NCBI RefSeq assembly: GCF_024347135.1
Contig: NZ_AP024907.1
Location: forward strand, 1,975,001-2,039,000
Origin: Vibrio spartinae
GTDB taxonomy: Bacteria; Pseudomonadota; Gammaproteobacteria; Enterobacterales; Vibrionaceae
DNA length: 64,000 bases
Direction: 5' to 3'
Shown here piece by piece: positions 62,063-64,000 of this stretch (its first letter is position 1; each line of letters opens with the position of its first letter). The notes beneath the pieces are model-generated. The model was given only the letters and a program-made list of their open reading frames with translations. It was not told the origin of the DNA and made no database searches. A program made the translations under genes and the position numbers.

Positions 62063-63226
62063 TCACCAACCACTTTCAACAAGACCGGCGCCCTCTTCTG
62101 CTTTACAAACGTAAATGGATTCTTTGAGACCGGTTGCTTGTTCATATTTCGCTTCAACAGCCACTTTGACGGTATCAACCAAGGTCGATGGGAGCAGCGC
62201 AACGACGCAGCCGCCAAAGCCGCCACCGGTCATTCGCACCCCGCCTTGTTCGCCAATCACCGCTTTGACGATTTCAACTAAGGTATCGATTTCTTTCACG
62301 GTGATCTCGAAATCATCACGCATCGACGCATGTGACTCCGCCATTAATTGCCCCATACGGTGCATATCATGGGCGCGCAGTGCTTGGGCAGCTTCAAGCG
62401 TCCGCTCATTTTCAGTGATGACGTGACGGGCACGCTTAGCGACGACTTCATCAAGTTCTGCGCGTCTTTGATACAATTGCTCAATAGTCACATCACGCAG
62501 AGCTTTGACCCCAAAAAGACGCGCTGCGGTTTCACATTGCTGACGACGCGTGTTGTATTCACTGTCTACCAAACCGCGTTTTTTATTGGAGTTAATGATG
62601 AGTACGGCCATATCTTCTGGCATCGATACGGCTTCGGTTGCCAGACTCCGGCAATCCAATAGCATGGCGTGGTTTTCACGACCTTGCGCAGAAATCATTT
62701 GATCCATGATGCCGCAGTTGCAACCGACAAACTCGTTCTCCGCTTGCTGACCATTTAATGCGATTTCAGCCTGACTGATGTCAAGATCGAAAAGCGCTTT
62801 AAACGTCTGTCCGATGACCACTTCAAGCGCCGCTGACGAACTTAATCCCGCCCCTTGAGGAACATTGCCGCTGACAGCAATATCAACACCACAAAACTGA
62901 TAACCGCGAGCCAGCAAGCACTTGATAACGCCGCGAATATAGTTCGCCCACATTTGATCTGGCTGAAATGTGATCGCCTGAGTGAGGTCGAATTCATCGA
63001 TGGCATTGTCATAATCAACCGATACAACCCGCACCAGATTGTCATTGCGTTTTGCGGCGGCGACCACAGTTTGATAGTTAATCGCACATGGCAAGACAAA
63101 ACCATCATTGTAGTCAGTGTGTTCACCAATCAAGTTCACCCGACCGGGGGCTTGAATCATATGGCTTGGTGCATAGCCCAACACTTGTTCAAAGTGTTTT
63201 TTCACATCTTGGATACAATCAGACAT
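62063..63226 (-). CDS. galK: Galactokinase
   Basis: A 387-residue GHMP kinase. Signatures are [19 protein letters not shown] (galactokinase), [14 protein letters not shown] (ATP loop) and [18 protein letters not shown] (C-terminal GHMP). It phosphorylates galactose in the Leloir pathway. It lies 109 bases downstream of galT on the minus strand. Confidence 0.96.
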   Translation of the reverse strand: MSDCIQDVKKHFEQVLGYAPSHMIQAPGRVNLIGEHTDYNDGFVLPCAINYQTVVAAAKRNDNLVRVVSVDYDNAIDEFDLTQAITFQPDQMWANYIRGVIKCLLARGYQFCGVDIAVSGNVPQGAGLSSSAALEVVIGQTFKALFDLDISQAEIALNGQQAENEFVGCNCGIMDQMISAQGRENHAMLLDCRSLATEAVSMPEDMAVLIINSNKKRGLVDSEYNTRRQQCETAARLFGVKALRDVTIEQLYQRRAELDEVVAKRARHVITENERTLEAAQALRAHDMHRMGQLMAESHASMRDDFEITVKEIDTLVEIVKAVIGEQGGVRMTGGGFGGCVVALLPSTLVDTVKVAVEAKYEQATGLKESIYVCKAEEGAGLVESGW

Positions 63227-63258
63227 AGGGACGCTCTCTTAAACATAAAAATTGGAAT

Positions 63259-63306
63259 GGGATAGCACGCTGAACCTGACTTTTATCTGTTCAGCCGCAC
63301 TATCCC
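63259..63306 (-). promoter_or_regulatory. Hairpin between galT and galK
   Basis: GGGATAG...GCTGAAC pairs with GTTCAGC...CTATCCC around a 13-base loop with one internal loop. It may stabilise the galT message or attenuate galK. Confidence 0.55.
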
Positions 63307-63335
63307 GTGATTCGTCATCAGCCGTATTCGCGGGC

Positions 63336-64000
<665 letters not shown>

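Overview
The window reads as a chromosome segment of a marine gammaproteobacterium, most likely Vibrio or a close relative. The evidence is the tandem glycine riboswitch ahead of a Na+/glycine symporter (both aptamers resemble the Vibrio cholerae version), an integron attC site with cassette-like genes at the left edge, a degenerate VCR-like attC inside the window, and galK/galT closing the right edge. No rRNA, tRNA or CRISPR array was seen. The species cannot be named from the sequence alone.

Layout. 1-2500: integron-cassette-type small genes (HEPN-like membrane protein, NUDIX hydrolase, zinc-ribbon protein, membrane protein). 2.7-9.5 kb: core-like genes: coiled-coil membrane protein with a 52-residue partner, riboswitch-controlled AGCS symporter, a zinc-phospholipase-C-like protein with a DUF4123 adaptor, and an M32 carboxypeptidase. 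9.7-19.2 kb: an AT-rich defence-type island. Its centre is a six-gene, translationally coupled operon (17092 down to 11468) that combines a thymine-hypermodification-type enzyme, a thymidylate synthase homologue, a ThsB-like TIR protein, an Nmad2 protein, a TIR-SLOG protein and a thymidylate kinase homologue. A decayed mobilisation gene and a defective IS481 element follow. 19.4-20.7 kb: AraC regulator and AhpD-like protein. 21.5-38.5 kb: a compact contractile-injection (T6SS-like) cluster with sheath, baseplate, tube-like, spike and PAAR-like genes. It has no recognisable TssJ, TssL, TssM or ClpV, carries a separate spike-tip gene and a kinase-like cargo gene, and starts with a NusG paralogue and an AMP-ligase-like gene. 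This cluster lies between two copies of one chromosomal locus (about 20.7-21.1 kb and 38.8-40.55 kb).

38.5-46.4 kb is a patchwork: an apparent in-frame fusion of an ABM domain to an ArsR regulator, a DUF2799-like lipoprotein, a Stv-like protein, a PglX (BREX methylase) relic cut by an IS3 fragment, a YaaW pair, and a detached 3' end of an M32 carboxypeptidase gene. That fragment mirrors the intact gene at 8.0-9.5 kb, so 9.5-46.2 kb looks like one composite genomic island. A hairpin-bearing intergenic repeat occurs four times (40.8, 42.8, 46.05 and 57.8 kb).

46.6-56.2 kb looks like an organophosphate (possibly inositol-phosphate) uptake and hydrolysis locus: porin and histidine-acid-phosphatase lipoprotein divergent from an ABC importer, an inositol-monophosphatase-family enzyme, a dual-specificity-type phosphatase and a LacI regulator. 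56.2-57.6 kb has relics, a candidate small RNA with its own promoter and terminator, and one unknown protein. 58.0-61.9 kb is an arsenic-resistance operon (arsR, arsH, ACR3, ArsP-like permease, thioredoxin-like protein, arsC). 62.1-64 kb is galK and the 3' part of galT.
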